From Glandiceps talaboti (taxonomy: Eukaryota; Hemichordata; Enteropneusta; Spengelidae): 56,500 nt of DNA. The stretch covers positions 21,490,842 through 21,547,341 of the forward strand of contig NC_135549.1 of NCBI RefSeq assembly GCF_964340395.1, written 5' to 3'. The translations under genes and the position numbers were made by a program. Of the stretch, positions 53,948 through 56,500 are shown piece after piece. The notes beneath the pieces are model-generated. The model did not search any database, was not told where the DNA came from, and saw only the letters and a program-made list of their open reading frames with translations. The first letter of the stretch is position 1; each line of letters opens with the position of its first letter.

Positions 53948-56274
53948 CTAGTCAACACACATGATCTTGCCAGGCATGTGACCTAAAGAGAGTAAGAGAA
54001 ATAAAGGGTACATTGAAAAGTAGCTGGCGGTGTTATAAATGTAACATGAAAGGAGTTTTATTTGTAAAATCTTGGAAACTGTTGCTTTGTTTTTGTACTC
54101 TGTGCGTCAAATGCCCTTTCAACAACTGAGAAAGCAGGGGACTTTAGCTTTTTGTATTTTGACATTCAATCGAGGCATGGAAGGTCGTGGAATAGTGCGG
54201 AGCTGTAGCATATCTCATGTTATGTCTTTTTTGTTCACATATATACTTTCTGGAAATTCATCAGCATACATTTCTTTGTGAAAAGCTCTTACAAGTTATG
54301 AGCACATGTTACTCGATTGTAGATACACCACGAGCAATTCTTTCGTTTTATCCATCATTACCCACCCTCTACCCCAGAGTCTACCTGTCTTCTATACCTA
54401 GCCATATTTCGTCTTACATACACCAAGATTATGACACAGCTGCTGTGTGCCATAAGCCACGATGTCATTTCCTCAGTATGTTAAGCGATGGAAAAACTGG
54501 CAGTAAACTATTACAGGCTATACTGTAGGTGTAGTATCACATACTATACGTAGTATACATTACCATGGTTTTTATTTGCATCCTCACATATCTGTCTGTA
54601 CTGAGAGCTTTCTTTCAGACGATCAAATGCAGGGTTCCACCAGGATGCCAGGGGATTGTCCTTCCTAAACATCATGGCGGCACCATCTTTCATACAGTTG
54701 GTGATCTCATCGCTTATTGGAGTGAGAGTGGTACTGGCAAACATATTACTATTAAAGAAAGCAGCATCCACCTGTTAAGATATGGAACACATTATTATTT
54801 TGGTGCACGTGTACCGGTGATACAAGTATACAGCAGTATGTTCGTGGGACTGGTATTTAGCTCACATTAAAACTTGCGTGCCATTTAAACCAATTCGCCA
54901 TCAAATTACAATAACACCAATATGACATCACCGTCATCCCCATCACCCCCCCCCTCCCCACCCACCACCAAACAGCCACCAAGCCTTCATTACATTATCA
55001 CTATCACTCCATGTCATGACTATACATCACATCACATTACCAACTCATTACACCACATTCTATTACTTCCATTAAACATCAACATCTGCTAAATCACCAA
55101 AGTAACTGTCACAACTACTGCAACGAATTCTCAACAAACTAAAAGTCGCCCATTTTCCGGCCACTAGTTTCAAAATATATGCAATTATTCATACATAAAA
55201 GTCTACTAATTAAATGCATAGAGTAGCTAGGCGAACTACAATAGAAATCTTCCTATCTGCATTATATACCTAGTTGCCACAGTTGTTATTTCAAACATAT
55301 GGTCAGTAGCGGTTTTAAATGTTTGTACACAATGGGAGTATGGCATATAACAGTTTATATAATGTACGTAGTCGACATGACAGTTAGCTGAGACAGAGTA
55401 GAGGTTCCTTACAGTGACCATAAATAAATAAACTCACTAAACACAATACAATGCATAGGGTTGAATTGATAATTACATTGATACATATATGTGTTGGTAT
55501 ACTCATCAAGAATTCCTCTTGTCTATATTGTTCTTGTGTGTTCAACTTATTAATAAATGCTAATGCTTCCCTGAATGTGGTTTGCTTAGCTATATATTTC
55601 CCTGTTTAATTTGGGTAGTGGGTATTTAGAGCAGTCTTGTTGAAATTTCATGCATGGTGTAGAAGTTTATTATGAGCAAATTCAACTGACATAGCTAGTG
55701 ACGCTGTTACCGATTATCCTTTCGCTGTATACACATTAAAACTGCTAATAAATATATGATAAAACAACAACTTTGCATTTAGGTGTTGAAGGTAGAAAGA
55801 TTTCTATTGTATATACAAATACAGTACATTACAAGTTCAGTTCCAATTACTTTGTAAACATGTTCAAACTTTAGCAAATTTATCATTAATACCAAATATT
55901 TCATTTTACAAAACAAAATGGCCACGGGGAAAGTCTAAGTTACAGTTATAACAGTTATAACATTGATATGACAAACCTCGCCATCGAGTACGGCCTGTTC
56001 AGCAGCTTCTGCAGTGATATAATGAACCCACATGTCACTGGCCATAACAATCCCCTGCAAATATTGAAGGTGAAAGTACCTTATAAATCAAAGGGTTTAA
56101 ATAGTGTTACATGTTCTTGTGATATAATACTTATCACTATCAGTCGATCTGGCTTTGTCTTATTTGTCTGCTTGTCAATCTGTCTGTCTAACAGTCGCTC
56201 GAGCTCTGCATTTCTATCTCTGCATCTCCGCCTGTCTCCATATTTGTCTGTGTCTGTCCTTCGTTTACTCACTC

Positions 56275-56341
<67 letters not shown>

Positions 56342-56500
56342 CTCTCTCTCTCTCTTTCATCTCCTCTCCTCTCCTCTCCCAATTTACATTTACTATAATT
56401 ATTGTAGGCCACTACCATACCGCTATTTTATCAGAGTTTCTTTTAATACAGTATTCATCCGATGCCCAACCATCACCAATTGCTATTTTCTTGCCGGTCA
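53948..56500 (-). CDS. Membrane-anchored family-3 solute-binding protein, gene 3 (C-terminal half; cut by right edge)
   Basis: The last four coding exons of a third paralog are visible on the minus strand: 56500-56421 (partial), 56054-55977, 54771-54564 and 53982-53948. Lengths of the complete ones (78, 208, 35) and phases (0,0,1) equal those of gene 1. Translation gives TGKKIAIGDGWASDEYCIKR, then DMWVHYITAEAAEQAVLDGE, VDAAFFNSNMFASTTL, NCMKDGAAMMFRKD, WWNPAFDRLKESSQYRQIC, and the terminus GHMPGKIMCVD. This covers the second lobe and return to the first lobe of the solute-binding fold. The anchor, the first lobe and the Thr/Arg motif are beyond the edge. It points the same way as gene 2. Like both others it has Asn after VDAAF-x where bacterial proteins usually have Asp. 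No frameshift or stop is seen, so it looks functional. Confidence 0.88.
56270..56376. repeat. (TC)n microsatellite in an intron of gene 3
   Basis: CT dinucleotides with a CTCTC-T-CCTCT tail, about 45 bases downstream (minus strand) of the exon donor at 56420. Confidence 0.95.

Noticed and set aside
54565-54870. 101-codon plus-strand frame
   Set aside because: Antisense shadow of the 54771-54564 exon of gene 3.

Overview
This is animal nuclear DNA. It has spliced genes with GT-AG introns, long introns, a heterotrimeric G-protein alpha subunit, dense microsatellites, MITE-like foldback elements and a LINE fragment. The style (many TACATGTA palindromes, arrays of GATA/GACA/TATG/GA) suggests a marine invertebrate, but the clade cannot be fixed from this window.

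Layout, left to right. 1-18453 is read as the first intron of an inhibitory G-protein alpha (Gi) gene on the minus strand. Its first coding exon is 18454-18571 and the rest of the gene lies beyond the left edge. The intron carries a degenerate ~135-bp tandem repeat (0.95-1.49 kb), three copies of a MITE family (1.6, 3.8 and 9.5 kb) and a foldback element (16 kb). 18.6-22.6 kb is intergenic, with a foldback element at 20.2 kb and a GATA/GACA array. 22634-26747 (minus) is a small type I membrane protein: signal peptide, one 8-cysteine TNF-receptor-like module, one transmembrane helix and a short tail. 27957-30157 is a 2.2-kb non-autonomous DNA element bounded by G-rich inverted repeats and TAA duplications. 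It contains a degenerate ~230-bp tandem repeat and a nested 101-bp element with its own 9-bp target duplication.

The most striking content lies from 33 kb to the right edge: three paralogous genes (plus 33261-39099; minus 41650-47143; minus 53948-56500, cut by the edge). The two complete ones encode a short cytoplasmic N-terminus, a single membrane anchor and one complete family-3 bacterial-type periplasmic solute-binding domain (the fold of HisJ/GlnH and of the glutamate-receptor ligand-binding core) with no ion-channel insertion. All three share the same intron positions and phases where visible, and the same tiny last exon ending in CVD. They look like a tandem-duplicated, membrane-tethered family of extracellular small-molecule binders. 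A conserved Thr/Arg ligand pocket signature remains in the two genes where that exon is visible. The acidic residue that normally holds the alpha-amino group appears as Asn in all three.

Introns of these genes are crowded with microsatellites, some directly abutting splice sites, and gene 1 intron 5 holds an antisense 5'-truncated LINE. I found no tRNA, rRNA or CRISPR. Most long open frames in the window are translated microsatellites.
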